Assembly: GCA_021647985.1 (NCBI GenBank)
Contig: JAKITQ010000024.1
Span: 1 to 43,462, forward strand
Origin: Flavobacteriaceae bacterium
GTDB taxonomy: Bacteria; Bacteroidota; Bacteroidia; Flavobacteriales; Flavobacteriaceae
DNA: 43,462 nucleotides
Reading direction: 5' to 3'
Shown: in pieces, positions 15,823-22,739 of the stretch
Layout of the letters: each line of letters starts with the position of its first letter
Numbering within the stretch: the first letter of the stretch is position 1
Translations under genes and position numbers: made by a program
Notes under the pieces: model-generated
Database searches by the model: none
Told to the model about the DNA's origin: nothing
The model's input: only the letters and a program-made list of their open reading frames with translations

Positions 15823-16788
15823 TTACTGATTACTTTTAAATTCTTTTAGTTTTTCAATCAGCTTAGGTACTACTTCAAAAGCATCACCAACAATACCATA
15901 GTCAGCTGCTTTAAAGAAAGGAGCTTCAGCATCATTATTGATAACAACTTTTACTTTAGATGAATTTACTCCTGCCAAATGTTGAATTGCACCAGATATA
16001 CCTATTGCAATGTATAAATTAGAACTTACAGGTTTCCCTGTTTGACCTACATGCTCGCTATGTGGTCTCCAGCCTAGATCGGATACAGGTTTAGAACATG
16101 CCGTTGCTGCTCCAAGAACTTCAGCCAGTTCTTCAATCATTCCCCAGTTTTCTGGTTCTTTTAACCCTCTTCCGCCTGACACAACAATATCAGCATCTGC
16201 GATGGTAACTTTGCCAGAAGTTTTATCAACAGAAATAGTAGCGATGTTAAAATCGTTTTCATTTAAAGATGGAGAAAAATTTTCTTCATCACTGCTAACC
16301 GAATTTTCAATCAAACCAAAGGAATTTTTAGCTAAGCCAATTATTTTTTTTGGAGTATTAATTGCCGTATTCGTAAAGGCTTTAGATGAAAAAGCATTTC
16401 GTTTTACAGTAAGAGGTTCCGTTGATGATGGCAAAGCAACAACATTAGAAGCATATCCTGCTTCTAAATTAACAGCAAGAAGTGGAGCTAAATACAAGCC
16501 GTTGAGTGTCGAATCAACTATAATAATATCACTACTCTCTTTTTTTGCGGCCTGTTGGATAACATCAGCGTAAGCTTTGGCATTAAAAGTAGCTAATTTT
16601 TCATCCGTTACTTTTAATATTTTTTCTGCACCATAATTTGATAATTCAGATGCGTTATTTGCATTTATGGTTAAAACAACCAAATTAGTTTGGGCGAGTT
16701 CAGCTACCTTTTTTCCATAAGAGGTAAGCTCAAAAGCGGTTTTTTTAAATTTTCCTTCCGAATTATCGGCAAAAACTAAAACAGACAT
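15823..16788 (-). CDS. etfA: Electron transfer flavoprotein alpha subunit
   Basis: EtfA pairs with EtfB to carry electrons from acyl-CoA dehydrogenases to the quinone pool. From the ATG at 16786-16788 the protein is 321 residues and begins MSVLVFADNSEGKFKK, as expected for the family. The C-terminal FAD-binding domain is intact: VSGGRGLKEPENW, CSKPVSDLGWRPHSEHVGQTGK and the IAIGISGAIQHLAG block. An in-frame ATG at 16854 would add 22 residues (MKIKNKKITDPGSSSGYKKYKN), but these are encoded by a palindromic intergenic repeat and are not family-like, so I reject that start. It follows etfB by 105 bp. Confidence 0.95.
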   Translation of the reverse strand: MSVLVFADNSEGKFKKTAFELTSYGKKVAELAQTNLVVLTINANNASELSNYGAEKILKVTDEKLATFNAKAYADVIQQAAKKESSDIIIVDSTLNGLYLAPLLAVNLEAGYASNVVALPSSTEPLTVKRNAFSSKAFTNTAINTPKKIIGLAKNSFGLIENSVSSDEENFSPSLNENDFNIATISVDKTSGKVTIADADIVVSGGRGLKEPENWGMIEELAEVLGAATACSKPVSDLGWRPHSEHVGQTGKPVSSNLYIAIGISGAIQHLAGVNSSKVKVVINNDAEAPFFKAADYGIVGDAFEVVPKLIEKLKEFKSNQ

Positions 16789-16805
16789 ATTTTTATATTT
16801 TTTAT

Positions 16806-16880
16806 ATCCTGAACTTGATCCAGGATCTGTTATTTTTTTATTTTTTATTTTCAATAGATTCCGAAACGAGTTCGGAATTA
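16806..16880. repeat. Two small palindromic repeats between etfB and etfA
   Basis: Hairpin 1: TCCTG (16807-16811) pairs with CAGGA (16821-16825) around AACTTGATC. Hairpin 2: ATTCCGA (16858-16864) pairs with TCGGAAT (16872-16878). Both resemble short palindromes that I recall as dispersed in many bacterial genomes (the CCTGAACTTGATTCAGG and TTCCGAACTCGTTTCGGAA types). Together with an A/T-rich spacer they fill most of the etfB-etfA gap. Confidence 0.6.
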
Positions 16881-16893
16881 TTTAGTCTTTCAA

Positions 16894-17640
16894 CTAAATT
16901 ACCTTGGCTTCATTGTGTAAAAGATTTATTAATTCTTCAACATTATCTGCATCAACTAATTTACAAGCTGATTTAGCTTCAGGTTTTTCATAATTTACTG
17001 TTGTAGTTGTTGCTTCAAAGTCAACTGGTTCTACAACTTGTAGCGGTTTTTTACGCGCCATCATGATGCCTCGCATATTTGGAATTCGAAGGTCTGCTTC
17101 TTCAACTACACCTTTTTGTCCTGCAATAACTAAAGGCAATTGTGTAGATAAATTTTCTTTGCCTCCATCTATTTCTCTTGATAAAGTAGCATCATTTTCA
17201 TTGACTTCTATACCAATACACGCATTGATAAAATTATAATCTAACAGTGAGGCTATCATTCCTGGTACCATACCGCCATTATAATCTATAGATTCTTTAC
17301 CTGCAAGAATTAAATTGTAGTCGCCTTTTTTTACAACTTCTGCCAATTGTTTGGCTACATAAAAGCCATCGGTAGCTTCTGTATTTACTCTAATGGCATC
17401 ATCGGCTCCAATTGCTAAAGCTTTTCTTAAAGTAGCTTCTGTACTTGCGTTTCCAACGTTAACCACGGTAACAGATGCACCTTGCTTTTCTTTAAACCAC
17501 ATTGCTCTGGTCAACATAAATTCATCATATGGGTTAATTACATATTGTACGCCATTATTGTCAAAATTTGTGTTGTTATCTTTAAAATTAATTTTTGAAG
17601 TTGTGTCAGGAACGTGACTAATACAAACTAATATTTTCAT
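16894..17640 (-). CDS. etfB: Electron transfer flavoprotein beta subunit
   Basis: EtfB is the AMP-binding partner of EtfA. The 248-residue length is normal. The N-terminus MKILVCISHVPDTTSKINF, the INPYDEFMLTRA block, and DYNLILAGKESIDYNGGMVPGMIASLL (the conserved adenine-nucleotide site) are all family hallmarks; the C-terminal tail around 185-200 (GIMMARKKPLQVV) contains the recognition-loop region. It is the first gene of the etfB-etfA unit and is divergent from pdhB across a 218-bp gap. That gap holds a -7 element for etfB and, just downstream of the predicted start point, a perfect palindrome likely to be an operator. Confidence 0.95.
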   Translation of the reverse strand: MKILVCISHVPDTTSKINFKDNNTNFDNNGVQYVINPYDEFMLTRAMWFKEKQGASVTVVNVGNASTEATLRKALAIGADDAIRVNTEATDGFYVAKQLAEVVKKGDYNLILAGKESIDYNGGMVPGMIASLLDYNFINACIGIEVNENDATLSREIDGGKENLSTQLPLVIAGQKGVVEEADLRIPNMRGIMMARKKPLQVVEPVDFEATTTTVNYEKPEAKSACKLVDADNVEELINLLHNEAKVI

Positions 17641-17701
17641 TATTACTCTTTATTAAAGTGAATCAAATTTTTATGCTACGAAGTTAAGAAATAATTTCAA
17701 T

Positions 17702-17721
17702 ATACTATGCACGCATAGTAT
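17702..17721. promoter_or_regulatory. Candidate operator palindrome upstream of etfB
   Basis: ATACTATGCACGCATAGTAT is a perfect inverted repeat: two 9-bp arms (ATACTATGC / GCATAGTAT) around a 2-base centre. It lies about 20-35 bases downstream of the predicted etfB transcription start and 62 bases before the ATG, where a bound repressor would block transcription. Arm length and spacing resemble sites of MarR- or TetR-family regulators. The regulator is not in the window. Confidence 0.6.
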
Positions 17722-17744
17722 GTATTTTTATTTTTTACTTTAGG

Positions 17745-17752
17745 CAAATATA
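17745..17752 (-). promoter_or_regulatory. Candidate -7 promoter element for etfB-etfA
   Basis: Read on the minus strand, TATATTTG followed by C matches TAnnTTTG. The predicted start point would be near 17738, giving a leader of about 98 nt that includes the palindrome at 17702-17721. Confidence 0.55.
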
Positions 17753-17829
17753 AAATAATAGATTTTAACGAGAATTGCAATAATAAAAAAATATGACCCT
17801 AAGCACTAAATAAATTCAAGTAAAATGGT

Positions 17830-17837
17830 TAATTTTG
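17830..17837 (+). promoter_or_regulatory. Candidate -7 promoter element for pdhB
   Basis: TAATTTTG followed by C matches TAnnTTTG, 21 bases before the pdhB ATG. The context is the same as upstream of pdxJ (TTAATTTTGCA). The -33 region has no clear TTG. Confidence 0.55.
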
Positions 17838-17858
17838 CAACCCTTTTAATTTTAAAAA

Positions 17859-18836
17859 ATGAAAGTATTACAATTTAGAGAAGCTATTGCTGAGGCGATG
17901 AGTGAAGAAATGAGAAGAGATGAGACTGTTTACCTATTGGGTGAAGAAGTTGCGGAATATAACGGAGCTTACAAAGCTTCAAAAGGAATGCTAGATGAGT
18001 TTGGTGCAAAAAGAGTAATTGATACACCAATTGCTGAACTAGGGTTTTCGGGGATAGCCGTTGGATCAGCAATGGGTGGTAACAGACCCATAGTTGAATA
18101 TATGACTTTTAATTTTGCACTGGTTGGTATTGATCAAATAATCAATAATGCAGCAAAAATCCGTCAAATGTCTGGAGGTCAGTTTAATTGTCCAATTGTT
18201 TTTAGAGGACCTACAGGTTCGGCCGGACAATTAGGCGCCACACATTCACAGTCATTTGAAAATTGGTTTGCAAATACACCAGGGTTAAAAGTTATTGTAC
18301 CTTCTAACCCATACGATGCCAAAGGATTGCTAAAAGCGGCTATTCGTGATGATGACCCGGTAATATTTATGGAATCAGAACAAATGTATGGTGATAAAGG
18401 CGAAGTACCTGAAGGGGAGTATATTTTACCTATTGGTGTTGGCGATATTAAGCGAGAAGGAAGTGATGTTACCATTGTAACTTTCGGAAAGATAATTAAA
18501 GAGGCTTTTAAAGCTGCAGATATATTAGAAAAGGAAGAAATTTCTGCTGAAATCATAGATCTAAGAACAGTAAAACCAATGGATCATGAAATGATTTTAA
18601 CTTCGGTTAGAAAAACAAATAGGTTGGTTATTTTAGAAGAAGCATGGCCTTTTGCAAGTGTAGCTGCTGAAATTACTTATCAGGTACAAGAAAATGCCTT
18701 TGATTTTTTAGACGCGCCAATACAAAGAATCACTACCGCGGATACGCCAGCCCCATTTTCGCCTGTTTTACTTGAAGAATGGATGCCAAATGCCAATGAT
18801 GTAGTTAAGGCAGTTAAAAAAGTAATGTACGTTTAG
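17859..18836 (+). CDS. pdhB: Pyruvate dehydrogenase E1 component, beta subunit
   Basis: The beta subunit of the heterotetrameric, thiamine-diphosphate-dependent pyruvate dehydrogenase E1, which decarboxylates pyruvate and passes the acetyl group to lipoylated E2. The 325 residues show transketolase-like features: REAIAEAMSEEMRRD, LLGEEVAEYNGAYKASKG, the TPIAELGFSGIAVGSAMGG block carrying the cofactor-activating Glu (in AELGF), and the C-terminal transketolase domain (about 190-320). Related two-subunit 2-oxo acid dehydrogenases cannot be fully excluded, but the sequence is pyruvate-type. The alpha subunit and E2 are not nearby, so pdhB stands alone with its own promoter and terminator. Confidence 0.92.
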   Translation: MKVLQFREAIAEAMSEEMRRDETVYLLGEEVAEYNGAYKASKGMLDEFGAKRVIDTPIAELGFSGIAVGSAMGGNRPIVEYMTFNFALVGIDQIINNAAKIRQMSGGQFNCPIVFRGPTGSAGQLGATHSQSFENWFANTPGLKVIVPSNPYDAKGLLKAAIRDDDPVIFMESEQMYGDKGEVPEGEYILPIGVGDIKREGSDVTIVTFGKIIKEAFKAADILEKEEISAEIIDLRTVKPMDHEMILTSVRKTNRLVILEEAWPFASVAAEITYQVQENAFDFLDAPIQRITTADTPAPFSPVLLEEWMPNANDVVKAVKKVMYV

Positions 18837-18851
18837 TTTTGAATTTATAAA

Positions 18852-18889
18852 TGTTGAATTACGAATTATGAGTGTTGAATTAGGAATTA
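18852..18889. repeat. Two 17-bp direct repeats downstream of pdhB
   Basis: TGTTGAATTACGAATTA (18852-18868) is repeated with one mismatch at 18873-18889, with 4 bases between. No frame is seen. The remaining part of the 18837-19150 gap contains the pdhB terminator and the promoter of the AraC-type gene. Confidence 0.5.
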
Positions 18890-18988
18890 AAATACTTGAA
18901 TATCAATAAATCATCCTATTTGAGCACTACGATATAACTAATTTTAAATCAGAATTATACAAAAATATAACAAACTATTAATATAACA

Positions 18989-19019
18989 AACCATTTATCA
19001 TTTAGTAAATGGTTTTTTT
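18989..19019 (+). terminator. Intrinsic terminator of pdhB
   Basis: AACCATTTA (18989-18997) pairs perfectly with TAAATGGTT (19006-19014), followed by a run of T residues to 19019. It lies 153 bp after the pdhB stop. Confidence 0.8.
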
Positions 19020-19088
19020 AATTCTTAATTTTTAGATATTATAAAAATAAGTAACGATAAAAAAATATTTAATTTAATATTAAATAAG

Positions 19089-19096
19089 TATATTTG
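19089..19096 (+). promoter_or_regulatory. Candidate -7 promoter element for the AraC-type gene
   Basis: TATATTTG matches TAnnTTTG, 54 bases before the ATG at 19151. The expected -33 region has no strong TTG. Confidence 0.45.
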
Positions 19097-19150
19097 ACGC
19101 CTTTTAATACTTGTTTTTAGACAATTATAATTGAGATTTAGAAACTTAGA

Positions 19151-20029
19151 ATGAAAAATAATAACGATAAAAAACATAATCAGGATTATGAAATAGAGGA
19201 TGGCTTTTGTATTATGAAGTTATATAATAATACTTCAGAAAAACAGGAAATATTTAGAAAAGTAGATAAATCATTTTTGCAATTGCATTTTTGTTTAAAG
19301 AATAAAGCCAAACTTAATTTTAATCAAGGCAGGTATTCATTAGATATATTAGAAAACAAATCCTTACTATTATATAATCCACAACAAGACCTGCCTATTC
19401 ATTTAGAGTTGGAAGTAAACACCAAATTAATAATACTGTTGATTAGTATAGAAAAATTCCATACTTTTTTTTCAAAAGAAGCAGGATTAATACATTTTTT
19501 AAATGATGAGAATAAGGGTAAGAAGTATTATTTAGATAAAGAGATTAACCCAAATAAGATTATTATTTTAAATCAAATATTTAATTATGCATTGCATTCA
19601 TCTTTAGAAAAGTTATATACAAAAGGTAAAGTTTATGAATTGATTAGCTTATACTTTAACAGAACAGATAAAAGTGGAATACAAAATTGTCCGTTTTTAG
19701 AGGATGAAGCAAATGTAGAAAAGATACAGAATGCAAAAAAAATATTAATTGAACATATGACCGAACCGCCTAGTCTTAACGAATTGGCAGATAAAATTAA
19801 TTTACCCTTACAACATTTAAAAGATGGGTTTAAACAAATTTACGGTGAAACCGTTTTTGCCTTTTTGTTAAACTATAAAATGGATTTTGCAAGAAAATTA
19901 CTTGCAACAAAAAAATACAATATTGCAGAAATCAGTTTTGAAGTTGGTTATAGTACACCAAGCCATTTTATTGCAGCATTCAAGAAAAAATTTGGTTCAA
20001 CACCTAAAAGATATATGAGTAGCCTTTAG
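19151..20029 (+). CDS. AraC-family transcriptional regulator
   Basis: A 292-residue regulator. The C-terminal 100 residues are a typical AraC/XylS double helix-turn-helix: first HTH in SLNELADKINLPLQHLKDGFKQIYG, and second in NIAEISFEVGYSTPSHFIAAFKKKFGSTPKRY, ending almost at the C-terminus as is usual. The N-terminal 190 residues have no recognisable ligand-binding fold by eye. They include a strand-rich stretch (LLLYNPQQDLPIHLELEVNTKLIILLISIEKF) that would suit a cupin-like sensor, as in PchR-type regulators. The gene is single, with its own promoter, and ends 81 bp before a hairpin. A palindrome (20052-20071) between it and the next gene is a possible binding site. Confidence 0.85.
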   Translation: MKNNNDKKHNQDYEIEDGFCIMKLYNNTSEKQEIFRKVDKSFLQLHFCLKNKAKLNFNQGRYSLDILENKSLLLYNPQQDLPIHLELEVNTKLIILLISIEKFHTFFSKEAGLIHFLNDENKGKKYYLDKEINPNKIIILNQIFNYALHSSLEKLYTKGKVYELISLYFNRTDKSGIQNCPFLEDEANVEKIQNAKKILIEHMTEPPSLNELADKINLPLQHLKDGFKQIYGETVFAFLLNYKMDFARKLLATKKYNIAEISFEVGYSTPSHFIAAFKKKFGSTPKRYMSSL

Positions 20030-20051
20030 GTAAGGTGAATAAAAGATATAA

Positions 20052-20071
20052 TTATTCTAAAATTAGAATAA
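20052..20071. promoter_or_regulatory. Palindrome upstream of the DUF5686 gene
   Basis: TTATTCTAA (20052-20060) and TTAGAATAA (20063-20071) are perfect inverted 9-bp arms two bases apart. A further ATTCTAA half-site follows near 20078-20084. The group sits just upstream of a -7 element at 20090, where a regulator could act. Confidence 0.45.
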
Positions 20072-20089
20072 AATTTAATTCTAAAACGA

Positions 20090-20097
20090 TAAATTTG
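20090..20097 (+). promoter_or_regulatory. Candidate -7 promoter element for the DUF5686 gene
   Basis: TAAATTTG followed by T matches TAnnTTTG, 53 bases before the ATG at 20150. A start point near 20104 would place the hairpin at 20111-20139 inside the leader. Confidence 0.5.
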
Positions 20098-20110
20098 TTA
20101 CACCCAAAAT

Positions 20111-20139
20111 ATTCCTTTCTAATTGAAAGGAATTTTTTT
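20111..20139 (+). terminator. Hairpin with T run: araC terminator or leader attenuator
   Basis: ATTCCTTTC (20111-20119) pairs perfectly with GAAAGGAAT (20125-20133), followed by seven T residues. It terminates the AraC-type gene, but it also lies between the downstream gene's predicted promoter and its ATG, so it could attenuate that gene. Confidence 0.75.
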
Positions 20140-20149
20140 GGAAATATAT

Positions 20150-22636
20150 ATGAATAAAAAACTGCTATATTTAATTGTTATTCTCTTCATACTGCAAAAT
20201 GTACATGCTCAAGTTAAGGTGAGTGGCATTGTTGTAGATGAACAAAGTGATCCTGTGCCCTTTGCAAATGTTGTATTTAAAGGTTCAATTGAAGGAACTA
20301 TCTCTGATGAGAATGGTCGTTTTTATTTACAATCAAATATACCCTATAAAGAGCTTCTGGTTTCATTTTTGGGTTTTCAAACCAAGGTAATACGCTTAGA
20401 GAGTAGGAATTATGACTTAAACATAGTGCTTGTCGAGTCGAGAAATGAATTGAATGAAGTAAAATTATATTCTGGAAAAATAAAGAAAAAAGGAAATCCT
20501 GCTATTGCGATTTTAAAGCAAATTTGGAAGAAAAAGCGTAAAAATGGTATCTATTTATATGATAGGTATGAATATGATAAATACGAAAAAATAGAGTTCG
20601 ACTTAAATAACGTTGATGAAAAATTAAAGAATAGTAAGGTGTTTAAGGGTATGGAGTTTGTTTTTGACCAAGTAGACACTTCTGCTATAACAGGTAAAGC
20701 TTATTTGCCTGTTTTTATCAACGAGTCGGTATATAAAACCTATGGTAGGAATGTCTTTCCAAAAAAAAAGAATGATCAATTGGTTGCTAATAAAAATTCT
20801 GGATTTTCAGAAAATCAAGCGTTAATTGCATTTGTTAAGCAACTATATGTTGAATACGATATTTACGATAATTACATTAAATTATTTGATAAAAGTTTCT
20901 CAAGTCCACTTTCTAAATTAGGGCCAGAGATTTATAATTATGTTTTAACCGACAGTAGTTTTATAGATAATAAATGGTGTTACAATATTTTGTTTTATCC
21001 AAGAAGGAAAAATGAATTAACGTTTAAAGGTGATTTTTGGGTAAATGACACAACCTTTGCTATTAAGGAAATTCAAATGCATGCCTCTAAAAATGCAAAT
21101 ATTAATTGGGTCAAAGAAATTTATTTAGAACAGTATTTTAAAGTGCTTAATGATACTGTATTTTTGCTGAAACGCGATTATTTAATGAGTGATTTTGCAT
21201 TGAATAAAAAAGAAAAAACAAAAGGGGTTTATGGAAAAAGAACTACACTTTATGACAATCATGTATTTAACGTAAAAAGGCCAGAATTCAATTATAAAGA
21301 AGATGTAGTTGAAAAGGAAGAAATATTTCAAAGAACCGATGCATATTGGTCAAAAAATCGACAAGAAAGTTTGAGCAAAGACGAGGTGGAAATTTATAAA
21401 ATGCTCGATACTTTACAAAATATTAAAAGGTTTAAGGAACTGATAGTTGTTTCTGAAATTTTAACTTCTGGTTATTGGAATGTCGCTAGAGGTTTTGATT
21501 TTGGTCCAATTTTTTCAACGATTGGGTTCAATGATATTGAAGGGCTAAGGCTTAGACTAGGGGGGAGAACCTATTTTTCTCAATCAGATAAATGGCGTGT
21601 AAAAGGGTTTTTGGCTTATGGTTTTGGCGATAAAAAATTTAAATACGGTATTGAAGGTAAATGGTTGGTTGAACCTAAAAACCGTTTGATATTATCTATT
21701 GGAAATAGAAGAGATATAGAGCAGCTAGCCGTGAGTTTAACTACCGCAAATGATGTACTAGACCGTAGTTTTGCAACAACCTCAATTTTTACAAGGGGTG
21801 ATAATACTAAACTGTCAAATATCAATTTATTGAATGTAAAGGCGACTTTTGAGCCTTTTAAAAACTTAAATTTTAGAATAAGTTCTACGTATAAAACGAT
21901 TAAATCTGCTGCTCCTGAATTATTTAATATAGATTATATTGATGAGGATGGTAATTTGCAATCTGATATCAATCAGGTAGACGTAAATTTTGCAGCCCAG
22001 TATACTCCCAATAGAAAAGCTTATGGGTTTGGCGTTGATAGGGGTGTGAGTAATCACGGAAGGTTTCCAACTTTCTTTTTTAGTTATACCAAAGGAATTA
22101 AAGGAGCTTTTAATAGTGATTTTGATTATCACAAACTACAGTTTTTTTATCAGCAACCTATTTTGATAGGTGTTTTTGGAAGATTGGTTACAACGGCTGA
22201 GTTTGGTAAAACCTTTAACCCTGTACCATTATCTCTATTAAATGTTGTTCCTGGTAACCAAACGTATTTTACTTCAAGAAAATTATTTGATCTTTTAGAT
22301 TATTATGAATTTGTAACGGATACTTATGCATCACTGCATATAGAACATAATTTTAATGGTCGTCTTTTCTCAAAAATACCGTTTTTAAGAAAACTACAAT
22401 GGAGAGAATTGGTTGGTATAAGAGGGGTAGTTGGAAGTATTTCCAATGAAAATATAGCCATTAATGCTTCTGATATTATTTATAGAGCTCCCGAAAAATT
22501 GTATTGGGAATATCATTTTGGAATTGGCAATATATTCAAATTATTTAGAATTGATTTTGAATATAGGGGTAGTTATAGAGATGTTCCTAACGCTACAAAT
22601 TTTGCTATAAAAGGTGGTTTTGGCTTCTATTTTTAG
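20150..22636 (+). CDS. DUF5686 and carboxypeptidase-regulatory-like outer-membrane protein
   Basis: An 828-residue protein with a signal peptide (MNKKLLYLIVILFILQNVHAQ), then a CarboxypepD_reg-like beta domain (about 20-105: VSGIVVDEQSDPVPFANVVFKG and GTISDENGRF), then a long DUF5686-type region that ends in a beta-rich barrel-like part and a C-terminal aromatic residue (GGFGFYF), typical of outer-membrane proteins. The N-terminal domain is shared with many TonB-dependent receptors but I see no plug domain. Its function is unknown; it is common in Bacteroidota. I use the ATG at 20150. An upstream in-frame TTG (20123) lies inside a hairpin and is rejected. The preceding AraC-type gene may regulate it. 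Confidence 0.82.
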   Translation: MNKKLLYLIVILFILQNVHAQVKVSGIVVDEQSDPVPFANVVFKGSIEGTISDENGRFYLQSNIPYKELLVSFLGFQTKVIRLESRNYDLNIVLVESRNELNEVKLYSGKIKKKGNPAIAILKQIWKKKRKNGIYLYDRYEYDKYEKIEFDLNNVDEKLKNSKVFKGMEFVFDQVDTSAITGKAYLPVFINESVYKTYGRNVFPKKKNDQLVANKNSGFSENQALIAFVKQLYVEYDIYDNYIKLFDKSFSSPLSKLGPEIYNYVLTDSSFIDNKWCYNILFYPRRKNELTFKGDFWVNDTTFAIKEIQMHASKNANINWVKEIYLEQYFKVLNDTVFLLKRDYLMSDFALNKKEKTKGVYGKRTTLYDNHVFNVKRPEFNYKEDVVEKEEIFQRTDAYWSKNRQESLSKDEVEIYKMLDTLQNIKRFKELIVVSEILTSGYWNVARGFDFGPIFSTIGFNDIEGLRLRLGGRTYFSQSDKWRVKGFLAYGFGDKKFKYGIEGKWLVEPKNRLILSIGNRRDIEQLAVSLTTANDVLDRSFATTSIFTRGDNTKLSNINLLNVKATFEPFKNLNFRISSTYKTIKSAAPELFNIDYIDEDGNLQSDINQVDVNFAAQYTPNRKAYGFGVDRGVSNHGRFPTFFFSYTKGIKGAFNSDFDYHKLQFFYQQPILIGVFGRLVTTAEFGKTFNPVPLSLLNVVPGNQTYFTSRKLFDLLDYYEFVTDTYASLHIEHNFNGRLFSKIPFLRKLQWRELVGIRGVVGSISNENIAINASDIIYRAPEKLYWEYHFGIGNIFKLFRIDFEYRGSYRDVPNATNFAIKGGFGFYF

Positions 22637-22643
22637 TGAAACT

Positions 22644-22660
22644 CCACGCTCTTGGCGTGG
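22644..22660. repeat. Hairpin and degenerate palindrome after the DUF5686 gene
   Basis: CCACGC (22644-22649) pairs with GCGTGG (22655-22660) around a 5-base loop. No U tract follows. A few bases on, AATCCCGCTTT (22671-22681), then GCGAGCGATCTA, is a degenerate relative of the palindrome at 24932-24958, on the other side of the next gene. Confidence 0.5.
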
Positions 22661-22739
22661 TAAGTTAAACCAATCCCGCTTTATGCGAGCGATCTATATT
22701 ATTATCTCGAAAATTTTGGAGTACCTACTTTTTGGATGT

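Noticed and set aside
16789..16854. Upstream ATG giving EtfA 22 extra residues
   Set aside because: The extra residues are encoded by a palindromic intergenic repeat, and EtfA proteins begin at the MSVLVF start.
20123..20149. Upstream TTG start for the DUF5686 protein
   Set aside because: It lies in a terminator hairpin and would bury the signal peptide behind nine extra residues; the ATG at 20150 gives a standard signal peptide.
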